A DNA stretch of 64,000 nucleotides from Streptacidiphilus albus JL83 (GCF_000744705.1 NZ_JQML01000001.1:7884017-7948016); one strand, 5' to 3'. Counted from the stretch's first letter, positions 1 to 8,658 are shown. Numbers and translations are program-made. Notes: generated from the sequence alone by a model not told the origin.

Positions 1-118
1 GGGGACCGTGGTGGTCATCGTTGCTTCAGCTCCATGCGGGTCGGTGAGGGACGACGGGGCAGTACCGTCCGTCCAGAGAATCCAAGTCCTGGGGCGGTCG
101 GATCATTCCGGCCGCCGC

Positions 119-463
119 TCAGCCGTGCGGCGGCAGCCGGCCGAGCTGGTGGTCGGCGGCGCTCAGCGCCTCGTCGACCAGTCGGGCCAGGTGGCCGTGG
201 CGCAACGAGTAGACCACCCGGCGGCCCTCCTTGCGGGTACTTACCAGACCGGCGAGCCGCAGCCGGGCCAGGTGCTGGCTGACCGAGGGGCGGGCCACGC
301 CGGAGGTCTCGGTCAGCGTGGTCACATCGGCCTCGCCCTCGGCGAGCCGCAGCAGCAGGGCCAGCCGGGTGCGGTCCGCCAGCAGTCCCAGGATCTCGGC
401 AGCCGCGGCCAACCGCTCGCTCTCATCAGGCACCTGCGCATCATACGCAGGTGATGGGTGCAT
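119..463 (-). CDS. ArsR/SmtB-family metal-responsive repressor
   Basis: About 114 residues forming one winged-helix domain: the LADRTRLALLLRLAEGE helix, then the recognition segment TSGVARPSVSQHLARLRLAGLV and a basic wing (STRKEGRRVVYSL). This is the usual ArsR layout and length. It is divergent from a His-rich cation exporter with about 70 bp between them, so it most likely represses that exporter until Zn, Co or Ni binds; the metal is inferred. The start is uncertain. ATG at 463 is used here; in-frame ATG at 475 and GTG at 481 are alternatives, and none has a clear ribosome site. An inverted repeat overlaps the start region, which fits autoregulation. Confidence 0.85.
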   Translation of the reverse strand: MHPSPAYDAQVPDESERLAAAAEILGLLADRTRLALLLRLAEGEADVTTLTETSGVARPSVSQHLARLRLAGLVSTRKEGRRVVYSLRHGHLARLVDEALSAADHQLGRLPPHG

Positions 464-480
464 GCGTGCAGACATACGCA
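463..480. promoter_or_regulatory. Candidate ArsR operator
   Basis: Inverted repeat TGCGT-N8-ACGCA between the divergent ArsR and CDF genes. It overlaps the alternative starts of the repressor. A further ACGCA lies nearby at about 444. Imperfect inverted repeats in this position are typical ArsR targets, but the arms are only five bases. Confidence 0.35.
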
Positions 481-534
481 CATAATGGCAGAGTGGTCCG
501 ACCGACCCGAGGTCCGACCGGAAGGCGAGCCGCC

Positions 535-1659
535 GTGAACCAGCACCCGCACCACGACCCCGCGCACCACGACCACCCGCACCACGACCACGACGCCCAC
601 CACGGGCGCGACACCCACCACGGGCACGAGCACCACGACCACCCGCATCCGCACGGCCACGGCGGCTCCTGGGCGGAGCGGCGGCACCGGCTGGGGCACC
701 TGCTGAAGCCGCACCGGCACGAGACCGCCGACATGGTCGACCCGGCGCTGGAGTCCTCGGCCGAGGGGCTGCGCACCCTGTGGATCTCGCTCGCCGGACT
801 GGCCGTCACCGCCGCGCTGCAGGCGGTGGTGGTGCTGCTGTCCGGGTCGGTGTCACTGCTGGGCGACGCCGTGCACAACGTCGCTGACGCGCTGACCGCG
901 CTGCCGCTGGGCATCGCCTTCCTGCTCGGCCGCCGGGCCGCGACCCGCCGCTTCACCTACGGCTTCGGCCGGGCCGAGGACCTGGCCGGGGTGGCCATCG
1001 TGCTGACCGTGGCGGCCTCGGCGGCGGTCTCCGCCTGGGTCGCGGTCGATCGGCTGCTGCACCCCCGGGCGGTCGGCTACCTGCCGGCGGTGGCCGCCGC
1101 CGCGCTGGTCGGCTTCGCCGGCAACGAGCTGGTGGCCCGCTACCGGATCCGCACCGGGCGGCGGATCGGTTCCGCCGCGCTGGTCGCTGACGGCGTCCAC
1201 GCCAGGACCGACGGCTTCACCTCGCTGGCGGTGCTGGTGGGCGCGGGCGGCGCGGCCATCGGCTGGCGCTGGGCCGACCCGCTGGTGGGCCTGCTGATCA
1301 CCCTCGCCATCCTCGGCGTGCTGGCGGGCACGGTCCGCGAGGTCTTCCGCCGACTGATGGACGCGGTGGACCCGGCCCTGGTCGACGCGGCCGAGTCGGC
1401 GCTGGTCGCGGTGGACGGGGTGGCCGGCGTCGGCCAGGTGCGGATGCGCTGGATCGGCCACCGGCTGCGGGCGGAGGTCGCCATCACGGTGGACGGCGAG
1501 CTGAACCTCCACGCGGCCCACGGCGTGGCCGTGGCGGCGGAGCAGGCCCTGCTGGAGGCGGTGCCCCGGCTGGTCGCCGCGCACGTCCACGCGGACCCGC
1601 TGCAGGGGCACGCGCCGCACCCGGTCCTCCCGCCGGTGCTGCAGCCGGTGGGCCGGTAG
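535..1659 (+). CDS. Cation diffusion facilitator (CDF) metal exporter with His-rich N-terminus
   Basis: 374 residues from GTG 535, with the purine-rich GAAGGCGAG about ten bases upstream. The first 45 residues are dominated by His and Asp, a typical metal-collecting tail. A six-helix CDF core follows, with the two signature metal sites HNVAD (in LLGDAVHNVADAL) and HARTD (in LVADGVHARTDGF), and a cytosolic C-terminal domain rich in Val/Ala with a late HVHAD. CDF proteins exchange divalent cations, usually Zn, for protons across the membrane. Pairing with a divergent ArsR repressor indicates a metal-induced efflux pump. An upstream in-frame ATG at 451 would extend it into the repressor gene and is unlikely. 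Confidence 0.9.
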   Translation: MNQHPHHDPAHHDHPHHDHDAHHGRDTHHGHEHHDHPHPHGHGGSWAERRHRLGHLLKPHRHETADMVDPALESSAEGLRTLWISLAGLAVTAALQAVVVLLSGSVSLLGDAVHNVADALTALPLGIAFLLGRRAATRRFTYGFGRAEDLAGVAIVLTVAASAAVSAWVAVDRLLHPRAVGYLPAVAAAALVGFAGNELVARYRIRTGRRIGSAALVADGVHARTDGFTSLAVLVGAGGAAIGWRWADPLVGLLITLAILGVLAGTVREVFRRLMDAVDPALVDAAESALVAVDGVAGVGQVRMRWIGHRLRAEVAITVDGELNLHAAHGVAVAAEQALLEAVPRLVAAHVHADPLQGHAPHPVLPPVLQPVGR

Positions 1660-1820
1660 CGGCCCCGGTCGGGCGTACGTACGGCGCGCGTACGTCAACC
1701 CCACTCGGTCACGGCACCGGTTCGGATGGAAGAAGTGACCAATCCATCTCCGCAGCAGTTGCGAAGTAGGAACCAGAAGGCCCGATAGCCAAGGGCGTTC
1801 ATCGACAGAGATGGGGCGTG

Positions 1821-2600
1821 ATGGGCGAGGAGCACCTCGATACCCGGTTGCTCGCGGAGCTGACCGAGCAGTCGCAGGATCTGAACAGCGATGCGCTGCG
1901 GATCACCCGCGACGCGCTGACCGACTTCGGTCAGCAGGAACCGGCCCGGCGCTGGTGGCAGCGCGGCGGCACGGTGGCCGCGCTCGCCGGCGGTGCGGCG
2001 CTCTGGGGCGCGACCCGCGCCACGGCAGCGTCCAGCGACGACATCCAGGCGCTGCAGACCGCGGCGTCGCTGGAGAACCTGGCGGTGAGCGTCTACACGA
2101 CCGCCGCCGGGCTGCCGTTCATCAAGGACGGCAACAAGACGGTCTCCGCGTTCATCGCCAAGACCACCAGCCAGCACCAGGCGCACGCCCAGGCGTTCAA
2201 CGCCGCGGCCACCCAGGCCGGCGGCAAGGCGCAGATGGACCCCGACCCCAAGTACGCGGCGATCGTGAAGCAGATGCTGCCCTCGATCAAGACGCCGGCC
2301 GACGTGGTCAACCTGGCGCTCACCCTGGAGGACACCGCGGCGCAGACGTACACCGCGTACGTCTCCAAGGTGACCGACGTCCAGCTGCGGAAGCTCTTCG
2401 GCTCGGTGGCGCCGGTGGAGGCGCAGCACCGCTCCATCCTGCTCGCCGTGCAGGCGCTGCTCGCGGGCAACATGGCCGATCTGATCGCCATCCCGACCGA
2501 CCCGGCGAAGCTGCCGGCCGCGGCGGGCAGCGTCGGGTTCCCCGACGCCTTCTACCCGACCAAGAACGCTTCCCCGATCAGTGAAGGGGCTGTGCAGTGA
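1821..2600 (+). CDS. Exported ferritin-like domain protein
   Basis: About 259 residues. An acidic N-terminus is followed by RRWW and a hydrophobic stretch (residues about 47-70) that looks like a Tat or Sec export signal. The rest is a four-helix ferritin-like fold: LENLAVSVY, HQAHAQAF, LEDTAAQTY and VEAQH supply the Glu and E-x-x-H residues expected of a dimetal site. ATG 1821 follows GAGATGGGG; GTG 1818 adds one residue. It overlaps the next gene, its paralogue, by four bases (GTGA) and heads a four-gene operon. The family is poorly characterised; envelope iron binding or oxidation is inferred. Confidence 0.8.
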   Translation: MGEEHLDTRLLAELTEQSQDLNSDALRITRDALTDFGQQEPARRWWQRGGTVAALAGGAALWGATRATAASSDDIQALQTAASLENLAVSVYTTAAGLPFIKDGNKTVSAFIAKTTSQHQAHAQAFNAAATQAGGKAQMDPDPKYAAIVKQMLPSIKTPADVVNLALTLEDTAAQTYTAYVSKVTDVQLRKLFGSVAPVEAQHRSILLAVQALLAGNMADLIAIPTDPAKLPAAAGSVGFPDAFYPTKNASPISEGAVQ

Positions 2601-3412
2601 GTGCTGGTACCGGCGGCTGGGAGCTGCCGATCTCCGAGGGTGAACTGTCACGGCTGACCCGTGACCTGGACGAGGCGCACCGCGAGTACCTCCCGCTGAT
2701 GCACGCCGCCGCCACCGATCTGGGCGAGGAGCTGCGCGACACCCGCTCCGCGCAGCCGGGTCTCGCCTCGCGGCGCCGGTTCCTGCTCGGCGCGGGCGGC
2801 GTCGCGGCGGCGCTGACCCTCGCGGCCTGCTCCAGCAGCGGGACCAAGAACGCGGTCGGCGTCGGCGCGAGCTCCTCGACGAGCCCGTCCGGCTCCTCCG
2901 GCTCGGTGTACACCGGCGACCTGCAGGTCGTCGCGCTGGCCACCGCGCTGGAGAACCAGGCCGTGGGCGCCTACACGGCCACCCTGACCGCCGCCAAGGC
3001 CGGCAAGCTCGGCACGGTGCCCCCGGCCGTGGGGACCTTCGCCACCACGGCGATGGCCCAGCATGCGGACCACGCCAAGGCGTGGAACGCTGTGCTCACC
3101 GGTGCCGGCAAGCCGGCCATCACCGGCGTGCCGCTGTCCAACCAGCCGGCCACGCTGAAGGCCCTGGGCGCGGCCAGCAACGTAGGCGATGTGGCCAAGC
3201 TCGCCCTGGAGCTGGAGAATCAGGCAGCGCAGACCTACCTCTTCGCCGCCTACAACGTCTCCAGCGCCGGCGGCATCGCCACCGCCGCCAGCATCGCACC
3301 GGTGGAGGCCATGCACGCGGCCATCCTCAACTTCGTCCTCGGCCAGTACCCGGTCCCGGACGATTTCCTGCCGGTCGACAAGGCCGCCAGCCCGACCCTG
3401 CTGACGGTCTGA
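2597..3412 (+). CDS. Tat-exported ferritin-like lipoprotein
   Basis: 271 residues from GTG 2597, translationally coupled to the preceding paralogue. A twin-arginine signal SRRRFLLGAGG runs into a lipobox ending LTLAAC, so it should be lipid-anchored outside the membrane. A Ser-rich linker leads to a four-helix ferritin-like domain with LENQAVGAY, HADHAKAW, LENQAAQTY and VEAMH at the same relative positions as in the upstream protein. The two probably arose by duplication and may form a heteromer. Function is not established; metal handling at the cell surface fits the residues and the cupredoxin downstream. Confidence 0.8.
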   Translation: MSAGTGGWELPISEGELSRLTRDLDEAHREYLPLMHAAATDLGEELRDTRSAQPGLASRRRFLLGAGGVAAALTLAACSSSGTKNAVGVGASSSTSPSGSSGSVYTGDLQVVALATALENQAVGAYTATLTAAKAGKLGTVPPAVGTFATTAMAQHADHAKAWNAVLTGAGKPAITGVPLSNQPATLKALGAASNVGDVAKLALELENQAAQTYLFAAYNVSSAGGIATAASIAPVEAMHAAILNFVLGQYPVPDDFLPVDKAASPTLLTV

Positions 3413-3513
3413 GCCCACTGGCGGTCCAGTGCCGCCAGTGCGGTCGCACCGCACGGTCCACCCCCACGGACCGTGCGGTGCGCAGCCCCCAACAACAAGG
3501 TGAGGACGATTCC

Positions 3514-3972
3514 GTGTCCCGGTTCCAACGCCCGTTCGTCGCCCTGGCCGGCCTGCTGCTGGTCACCGTCGCGGCCTGCTCCAGCGGCAGTTCCTCCGGC
3601 AGTTCGTCCTCGTCCTCGCCCGCCGCCACGCCCGGCTCCGCCGTGCCAGGTGCCGGCGCGAGCAGCAGCATGGCCATGGCCACCTCGCCCGCCGCCCAGG
3701 GCTCCGCGACCGCGTCCGCGCAGGACGAGATCGTGATCGACAACTTCGCCTACAGCCCGGTCAGCCTGACCGTGAACCCGGGACAGGTGGTGACCGTGGC
3801 CAACCACGACTCGACCACCCACACCCTCACCGCGACCACCGGCAATGCCTTCAACACCGGTGACATCGCGCCCGGGGCGACCGCCACCTTCACCGCGCCC
3901 ACCAAGCCGGGCAGCTACCCCTACATCTGCAGCATCCACCAGTTCATGCACGGAACGCTGATCGTGCGCTGA
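3514..3972 (+). CDS. Cupredoxin-domain (plastocyanin-like) lipoprotein
   Basis: 152 residues from GTG 3514, with AAGGTGAGGA just upstream. A signal peptide ends in a lipobox (VTVAAC), then comes a long Ser/Ala/Pro linker to about residue 72, then one cupredoxin domain. The type-1 copper ligands are all visible: His103, Cys139, His142 and Met145 in the C-x2-H-x2-M loop. It is therefore a lipid-anchored blue-copper electron carrier or copper-binding protein. It sits 101 bases after the ferritin-like pair and 9 bases before a membrane protein, suggesting the four work together, perhaps moving electrons to or from the iron sites. Confidence 0.85.
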   Translation: MSRFQRPFVALAGLLLVTVAACSSGSSSGSSSSSSPAATPGSAVPGAGASSSMAMATSPAAQGSATASAQDEIVIDNFAYSPVSLTVNPGQVVTVANHDSTTHTLTATTGNAFNTGDIAPGATATFTAPTKPGSYPYICSIHQFMHGTLIVR

Positions 3973-3981
3973 GGAGTCCCG

Positions 3982-4401
3982 ATGGCCACCGTCGCCAGTG
4001 CCGCCCGTCTGATGCTCCGTTGCGCGGCCGCCGTCGGCCTGGCCGTCGACGCCGCCGTCCATGCCAAGCTGGCAGGCCAGTACGACGCCGTGGCCGCCAG
4101 CGTCAGCCAGGGCACCCTGTTCCGGATCGAGGCCGGCGCGGCCGCCCTGGCGGTGCTGCTGGTGCTGTTCTGGCACCGGCGCATCGGCGATCTCTTCTGC
4201 TGGCTGACCGCCGCCGCCGGCCTGGCCGCGCTCCTGGTCTACCGCTACTGGAACGTCGGAGCTTTCGGCCCGTTCCCCAATATGTACGAGCCGGTGTGGT
4301 TCACCGACAAGGTCTGGGCGCTGCTGGGCCAGATCCTGGCCGTCGTGGCGCTCACCCCGCTGCTGCTGTTCCCGGCCCGGCGTCGCCGGGTTGACAGCTG
4401 A
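3982..4401 (+). CDS. Four-helix integral membrane protein
   Basis: 139 residues, ATG 3982, preceded by GAGGAG nine bases after the cupredoxin stop. Hydrophobic segments lie at about residues 8-25, 48-64, 70-88 and 108-132, with a basic tail (RRRRVDS). The loop before the last helix (YWNVGAFGPFPNMYEPVWF) is aromatic and conserved-looking. No catalytic motif is recognised. Its place as last gene of the ferritin-like/cupredoxin operon suggests a membrane anchor or redox partner for those exported proteins, but this rests on context only. Confidence 0.7.
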   Translation: MATVASAARLMLRCAAAVGLAVDAAVHAKLAGQYDAVAASVSQGTLFRIEAGAAALAVLLVLFWHRRIGDLFCWLTAAAGLAALLVYRYWNVGAFGPFPNMYEPVWFTDKVWALLGQILAVVALTPLLLFPARRRRVDS

Positions 4402-4425
4402 CCCCATCCGTCCAGTCGGCCCGGC

Positions 4426-4508
4426 CATACATCGGATGAAAGTCTTGATGGATGGCCGGATGATCCGTAGAGTCCTCCAGGGCGCGGGTATACATCCGAT
4501 GTGTATGC
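4426..4508. promoter_or_regulatory. Paired operator-like sites upstream of the L-fucose operon
   Basis: Two related sites lie 62 bases apart. 4427-4438 reads ATACATCGGATG. 4488-4508 contains ATACA-N7-TGTAT, whose centre CATCCGATG is the reverse complement of CATCGGATG in the first site. Two copies in the 190 bp ahead of the dehydratase start suggest a repressor binding both, possibly with looping. No candidate regulator gene is adjacent. Confidence 0.5.
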
Positions 4509-4598
4509 CCGGGTAGCTGCCGCCATGTCTTTCCGTGGCCCCGGCAGCCGACGCCCGACGGTGTCCGGGCGAGCAGCCCCGCCACGAGAGGACCCAGC

Positions 4599-5930
4599 GT
4601 GCCCGTGACGGAAGCGCGCATCACCGGTTTCGACACGTTCGATGTTCGTTTTCCGACGTCGCGTGAGTTGGACGGTTCGGATGCGATGAATCCTGATCCG
4701 GATTATTCGGCGGCGTATGTGGTGCTGCGGACGGACGCGGGGGACGGGTTGGAGGGGTACGGGTTCGCGTTCACGATCGGGCGTGGGAACGATGTGCAGG
4801 TGGCGGCGGTGGAGGCGTTGCGATCGTTCGTGGTGGGGCGTTCGGTGGGGGAGTTGTGTGCGGATCCGGGGTCGTTGAGCCGTGACTTGGTGGGGGACAG
4901 TCAGTTGCGGTGGCTGGGGCCGGAGAAGGGGGTGATGCATATGGCGATCGGTGCGGTGGTGAATGCGGTGTGGGATCTGGCGTCGCGTCGGGCGGGGAAG
5001 CCGTTGTGGCGGTTTCTGGCGGATGCGGAGCCGGAGTGGTTGGTGTCGCAGGTGGATTTCCGTTATATCGGTGATGCGTTGAGTCCGGAGCAGGCGTTGG
5101 GGTTGTTGCGGGGGGTGCGGGCGGGTCGGGGGGTGCGTGAGGGGGTGTTGTTGGAGCGGGGGTATCCGGGGTATACGACGTCGCCGGGGTGGTTGGGGTA
5201 CAGCGATGAGAAGTTGGCGCGGTTGGCGCGGGAGGCGGTGGCGGCGGGGTTCACGCAGATCAAGTTGAAGGTGGGGGCTGATCTGGCGGACGATGTGCGG
5301 CGGTTGGGGGTGGCGCGGGCGGCGGTGGGTCCGGGTGTGCGGGTGGCGGTGGATGCGAATCAGCGGTGGGGTGTGGCGGAGGCGGTGGGGTGGGTGGGGG
5401 CGTTGGCGCGGTTCGATCCGTACTGGGTGGAGGAGCCGACGAGTCCGGACGATGTGTTGGGGCATGCGGCGATTCGGGCGGGGGTGGCGCCGGTGCGGGT
5501 GGCGACGGGTGAGCATGTGCAGAATCGGATCGTGTTCAAGCAGTTGTTGCAGGCGGGGGCGGTGGATGTGCTGCAGTTGGATGCGGCGCGGGTGGGTGGG
5601 GTGAACGAGAATCTGGCGGTGTTGTTGTTGGCGGCGCGGTTCGGGGTGCCGGTGTGTCCGCATGCGGGGGGTGTGGGGTTGTGCGAGTTGGTGCAGCATC
5701 TGGCGATGTTTGATTTTCTGGCGGTGTCGGGGACGACGGAGGACCGGGTGGTGGAGTACGTGGACCATCTGCACGAGCACTTCACGGATCCGGTGGTGGT
5801 GGAGCGGGGTCATTACCGGGCGCCGTCGGCGCCGGGGTTCTCGGCCCGGATGCGGCCGGAGTCCGTCGCGCGTTACACCTACCCCGACGGCGAGTTCTGG
5901 GCCGCCGACCTCGCAGCCGACCACACCTGA
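4599..5930 (+). CDS. fucD: L-fuconate dehydratase
   Basis: 443 residues, GTG 4599 after GAGAGGA. An enolase-superfamily protein: N-terminal capping domain (about 1-130) and a TIM barrel with Lys222-x-Lys224, Asp252 and Asn254 (VDANQRW), then [14 protein letters not shown] and [11 protein letters not shown] supplying the Mg ligands and catalytic His. Length and the CPHAGG segment match L-fuconate dehydratases, which turn L-fuconate into 2-keto-3-deoxy-L-fuconate. First of four genes covering L-fucose to 2,4-diketo-3-deoxy-L-fuconate. Odd: from about 4640 to 5840 codons favour G or T at the third position (TTG, GGG, GTG, GCG), unlike both ends of the gene and all neighbours. Confidence 0.85.
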   Translation: MPVTEARITGFDTFDVRFPTSRELDGSDAMNPDPDYSAAYVVLRTDAGDGLEGYGFAFTIGRGNDVQVAAVEALRSFVVGRSVGELCADPGSLSRDLVGDSQLRWLGPEKGVMHMAIGAVVNAVWDLASRRAGKPLWRFLADAEPEWLVSQVDFRYIGDALSPEQALGLLRGVRAGRGVREGVLLERGYPGYTTSPGWLGYSDEKLARLAREAVAAGFTQIKLKVGADLADDVRRLGVARAAVGPGVRVAVDANQRWGVAEAVGWVGALARFDPYWVEEPTSPDDVLGHAAIRAGVAPVRVATGEHVQNRIVFKQLLQAGAVDVLQLDAARVGGVNENLAVLLLAARFGVPVCPHAGGVGLCELVQHLAMFDFLAVSGTTEDRVVEYVDHLHEHFTDPVVVERGHYRAPSAPGFSARMRPESVARYTYPDGEFWAADLAADHT

Positions 5931-5950
5931 ATCCCTGAAGAGGAGAGCGC

Positions 5951-6739
5951 ATGAACGAGCTCGACGGACTGCGCGCCATAGTCACCGGCGGCGCCTCCGG
6001 AATCGGCCTGGCCACGGCCCGGCTGCTGTCCGAACGCGGCGCCGAGGTCGCGGTGCTCGACCTCACCGCGCTGGACCCCGCTGGGCTCGAACCCGACGGA
6101 GCCGGCGGGGCCGGTAAGCCGCTGCACGGCTTCCTGGCCGACGTCTCCGACGACGCCTCGGTCCGCGCGGCCTTGGCCGAGGCCACCGCGCACCTCGGCG
6201 GGCTGGACATCCTGGTCAACAACGCCGGGATCGGCGCGGCCGGAACGGTCGAGGACAACCCGGACGAGCAGTGGCACCGGGTGCTGGACGTCAATGTGCT
6301 CGGCATGGTCCGCACCACCCGGGCGGCGCTGCCGCACCTGCGGGCGTCCGCGCACGCCGCGATCGTCAACACCTGCTCGATCGCCGCCACGGCCGGGCTG
6401 CCGCAGCGGGCCCTGTACTCCGCCAGCAAGGGCGCGGTACTGTCGCTCACCCTGGCCATGGCCGCCGACCACGTCCGCGAGGGCATCCGGGTCAACTGCG
6501 TCAACCCCGGCACCGCCGACACCCCCTGGGTCGGCCGACTGCTGGACGCCGCCGACGACCCCGAGGCCGAGCGGGCCGCGCTGAACGCCCGTCAGCCGAT
6601 GGGACGCCTGGTCACCGCCGAGGAGGTCGCCGCCGCCGTCGCCTACCTGGCGAGCCCCGCCGCCGGTTCGGTCACCGGCACCGCGCTCGCCGTCGACGGC
6701 GGCATGGCCGGACTCCGGCTGCGTCCGGCCGGCAGCTGA
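5951..6739 (+). CDS. SDR oxidoreductase, probable 2-keto-3-deoxy-L-fuconate dehydrogenase
   Basis: 262 residues; AAGAGGAGAG precedes the ATG by six bases. A classical short-chain dehydrogenase: TGGASGIG near residue 12, a NNAGIG motif, the active-site Ser in VNTCSIAA, and Tyr156/Lys160 in YSASK. The C-terminus (TGTALAVDGGMAG) closes the fold. The family is broad, but the position between fuconate dehydratase and a fucose-type aldo/keto reductase supports NAD-dependent oxidation of 2-keto-3-deoxy-L-fuconate to the 2,4-diketo acid. Twenty bases separate it from fucD, so it is in the same operon. Confidence 0.8.
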   Translation: MNELDGLRAIVTGGASGIGLATARLLSERGAEVAVLDLTALDPAGLEPDGAGGAGKPLHGFLADVSDDASVRAALAEATAHLGGLDILVNNAGIGAAGTVEDNPDEQWHRVLDVNVLGMVRTTRAALPHLRASAHAAIVNTCSIAATAGLPQRALYSASKGAVLSLTLAMAADHVREGIRVNCVNPGTADTPWVGRLLDAADDPEAERAALNARQPMGRLVTAEEVAAAVAYLASPAAGSVTGTALAVDGGMAGLRLRPAGS

Positions 6740-6774
6740 CCACCGTCCGACTCTCCGAGAAAGGTCCGACCTCC

Positions 6775-7773
6775 GTGCGACACGCCCCGCTGGGGAGCAG
6801 CAGGACCGAGGTGACCGAACTCGCCTTCGGCGCCGCCTGCATCGGCAACCTGTTCACCCCCGTCACCGAGGCGGACGCCCGTGCCGCCGTGGACGCCGCC
6901 TGGTCGGCCGGGGTCCGCTACTTCGACACCGCGCCGCACTACGGCCTCGGCCTGTCCGAGCAGCGGCTCGGCGCTGCGCTGCGCGACCGGCCCCGGGACT
7001 CCTACACCCTGTCGACCAAGGTCGGCCGGCTGCTGGAGCCGCAGCCCGGCGCCGTCGGCGACGACCTGGCCAACGGCTTCGCGGTGCCCGCGACCTGGCG
7101 CCGGGTCTGGGACTTCAGCGCCGACGGCGTCCGGCGCAGCATCGAGTCCAGCCTGGAGCGGCTGGGCCTGGACCGGATCGACATCGCCTATCTGCACGAC
7201 CCCGACGACCACGGCCCGCAGGCGCTCGCCGAGGCGTACCCGGCCCTCGAACAACTGCGCGCGGAGGGGGTGCTGGGGGCCGTCGGGATCGGGATGAACC
7301 AGACCGGGCTGCCCACCCGCTTCATCCGGGAGACCGACATCGACGTGGTGCTGCTGGCCGGCCGCTACACCCTGCTGGACCAGGGCGGCCTGACCGAGCT
7401 GCTGCCCGAGGCCGCGCGGCGCGGGGTCTCGGTCGTCGTCGGCGGCGCCTTCAACTCCGGCCTGCTGGCCGACCCGAGGCCGGGCGCGACCTTCGACTAC
7501 GCGGCCGCGCCGGACGCGCTGCTGCAGCGGGCGCTGCGGATCAAGGCGGTCTGCGAGCGTCACGGCGTGCCGCTGCGGGCGGCGGCGCTGCGCTTCCCGC
7601 TGGGGCACCCGGCGGTCGTCTCGGTCCTGGTCGGGCTGCGCTCCGCCGAGGAGGCCCAGGACGCCGCCGAGATGATCGGGCACCAGCTCCCGGACGCGCT
7701 CTGGGCGGAGCTGCGGGCCGAGGGCCTGCTGCCGGAGTCGGCCCCGGTCGCGGCCCCGGCGCATGCCGGATGA
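6775..7773 (+). CDS. Aldo/keto reductase, probable L-fucose dehydrogenase
   Basis: 332 residues from GTG 6775, with GAGAAAGG 10 bases upstream. A TIM-barrel aldo/keto reductase: FDTAPHYGLGLSEQRLG carries the active-site Asp and Tyr, STKVGR the Lys, and LDRIDIAYLHDPDDHG the conserved His region. This subgroup includes L-fucose and D-threo-aldose 1-dehydrogenases, which oxidise the sugar C1 to a lactone with NAD(P). With a lactonase directly downstream (four-base ATGA overlap) it most likely opens the pathway by making L-fuconolactone. A frame extending far upstream lies over the SDR gene and is not coding. Confidence 0.82.
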   Translation: MRHAPLGSSRTEVTELAFGAACIGNLFTPVTEADARAAVDAAWSAGVRYFDTAPHYGLGLSEQRLGAALRDRPRDSYTLSTKVGRLLEPQPGAVGDDLANGFAVPATWRRVWDFSADGVRRSIESSLERLGLDRIDIAYLHDPDDHGPQALAEAYPALEQLRAEGVLGAVGIGMNQTGLPTRFIRETDIDVVLLAGRYTLLDQGGLTELLPEAARRGVSVVVGGAFNSGLLADPRPGATFDYAAAPDALLQRALRIKAVCERHGVPLRAAALRFPLGHPAVVSVLVGLRSAEEAQDAAEMIGHQLPDALWAELRAEGLLPESAPVAAPAHAG

Positions 7774-8633
7774 GCGCCGCCGGGTCTGTGCTGGTCGACG
7801 CGCACCACCACGTCTGGGACCTGACCGTCCGTGACCAGCCGTGGATCACCGGCCCCGAGCTGGCGCCGCTGCGCCGCAGCTTCGGCGTCGCCGAGCTGGA
7901 GGGCGAGGCGGCGGCGGCCGGGGTCCGCGCCTCGGTGCTGGTGCAGACCGTGACCCTGGCCGAGGAGACCCCGGAGTTCCTGGCCCTGGCCGAGGGCAGC
8001 GGCGTGATCGCCGCCGTCGTCGGCTGGACCGAGCTGACCGATCCGGCGGTGGCCGAGGTGCTGGCCGCGCTGGGCGAGGGTCCGGGCGGCGCCGCGCTGC
8101 GCGGTATCCGGCACCAGGTGCAGGACGAGCCGGACCCGCGCTGGCTGTGCCGGGCCGACGTGGCGCGCGGGCTGCGGGCGGTACGGGAGGCGGGGCTGGT
8201 CTACGACCTGGTGCTGCGACCGCACCAGCTCCCGGCAGCGGTCGAGGCCGCAGCGGCCGAGCCCGGGCTGACCTTCGTCCTGGACCACCTGGGCAAGCCA
8301 CCGATCGCCTCGGGCGAGCTGGAGCCCTGGGCGGCCCGGGTCCGCGCGCTGGCGGCGCTGCCGAACACCGTCGCCAAGCTGTCGGGGCTGGTCACCGAGG
8401 CGGACTGGCAGCGCGGTTGGCAGCCGGAGCAGCTCCGGCCCTACGCCGACACCGTGCTGGAGGCCTTCGGTCCGGAGCGGTTGATGTTCGGCTCGGACTG
8501 GCCGGTGTGCACCCTCGCCGCCTCCTACGGCCACGTGCTCGACACCGCACGGACGCTGACGGACGGGTTGAGCGCGGACGAACAGGCGGCGGTTCTCGGC
8601 GGCACCGCCACCCAGGTGTACCGGCTGGGCTGA
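7770..8633 (+). CDS. Amidohydrolase-family lactonase, probable L-fuconolactonase
   Basis: 287 residues, ATG 7770 overlapping the aldo/keto reductase stop. The metal-site motifs of the amidohydrolase-2 family are present: DAHHHVWD near the N-terminus, GIRHQVQ, VLDHLGKP and FGSDWPVC. Members hydrolyse sugar lactones; L-fuconolactonases look like this and occur in the same gene neighbourhood. It would convert L-fuconolactone to L-fuconate, feeding the dehydratase at the head of the operon. The enzyme that would split the final diketo acid to pyruvate and lactate is not in this window. Confidence 0.82.
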   Translation: MSAAGSVLVDAHHHVWDLTVRDQPWITGPELAPLRRSFGVAELEGEAAAAGVRASVLVQTVTLAEETPEFLALAEGSGVIAAVVGWTELTDPAVAEVLAALGEGPGGAALRGIRHQVQDEPDPRWLCRADVARGLRAVREAGLVYDLVLRPHQLPAAVEAAAAEPGLTFVLDHLGKPPIASGELEPWAARVRALAALPNTVAKLSGLVTEADWQRGWQPEQLRPYADTVLEAFGPERLMFGSDWPVCTLAASYGHVLDTARTLTDGLSADEQAAVLGGTATQVYRLG

Positions 8634-8658
8634 CGAGTCGGGTGGCAAGTCGGGCTGA

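Noticed and set aside
1..118. Possible gene at the window start
   Set aside because: Short frames here have no recognisable content and are mostly shadows of the ArsR gene; nothing can be supported.
4245..5924. Antisense frame of 559 codons over fucD
   Set aside because: Caused by the G-rich coding strand of fucD; His/Arg/Pro-rich with no motif. The sense frame has full enolase motifs.
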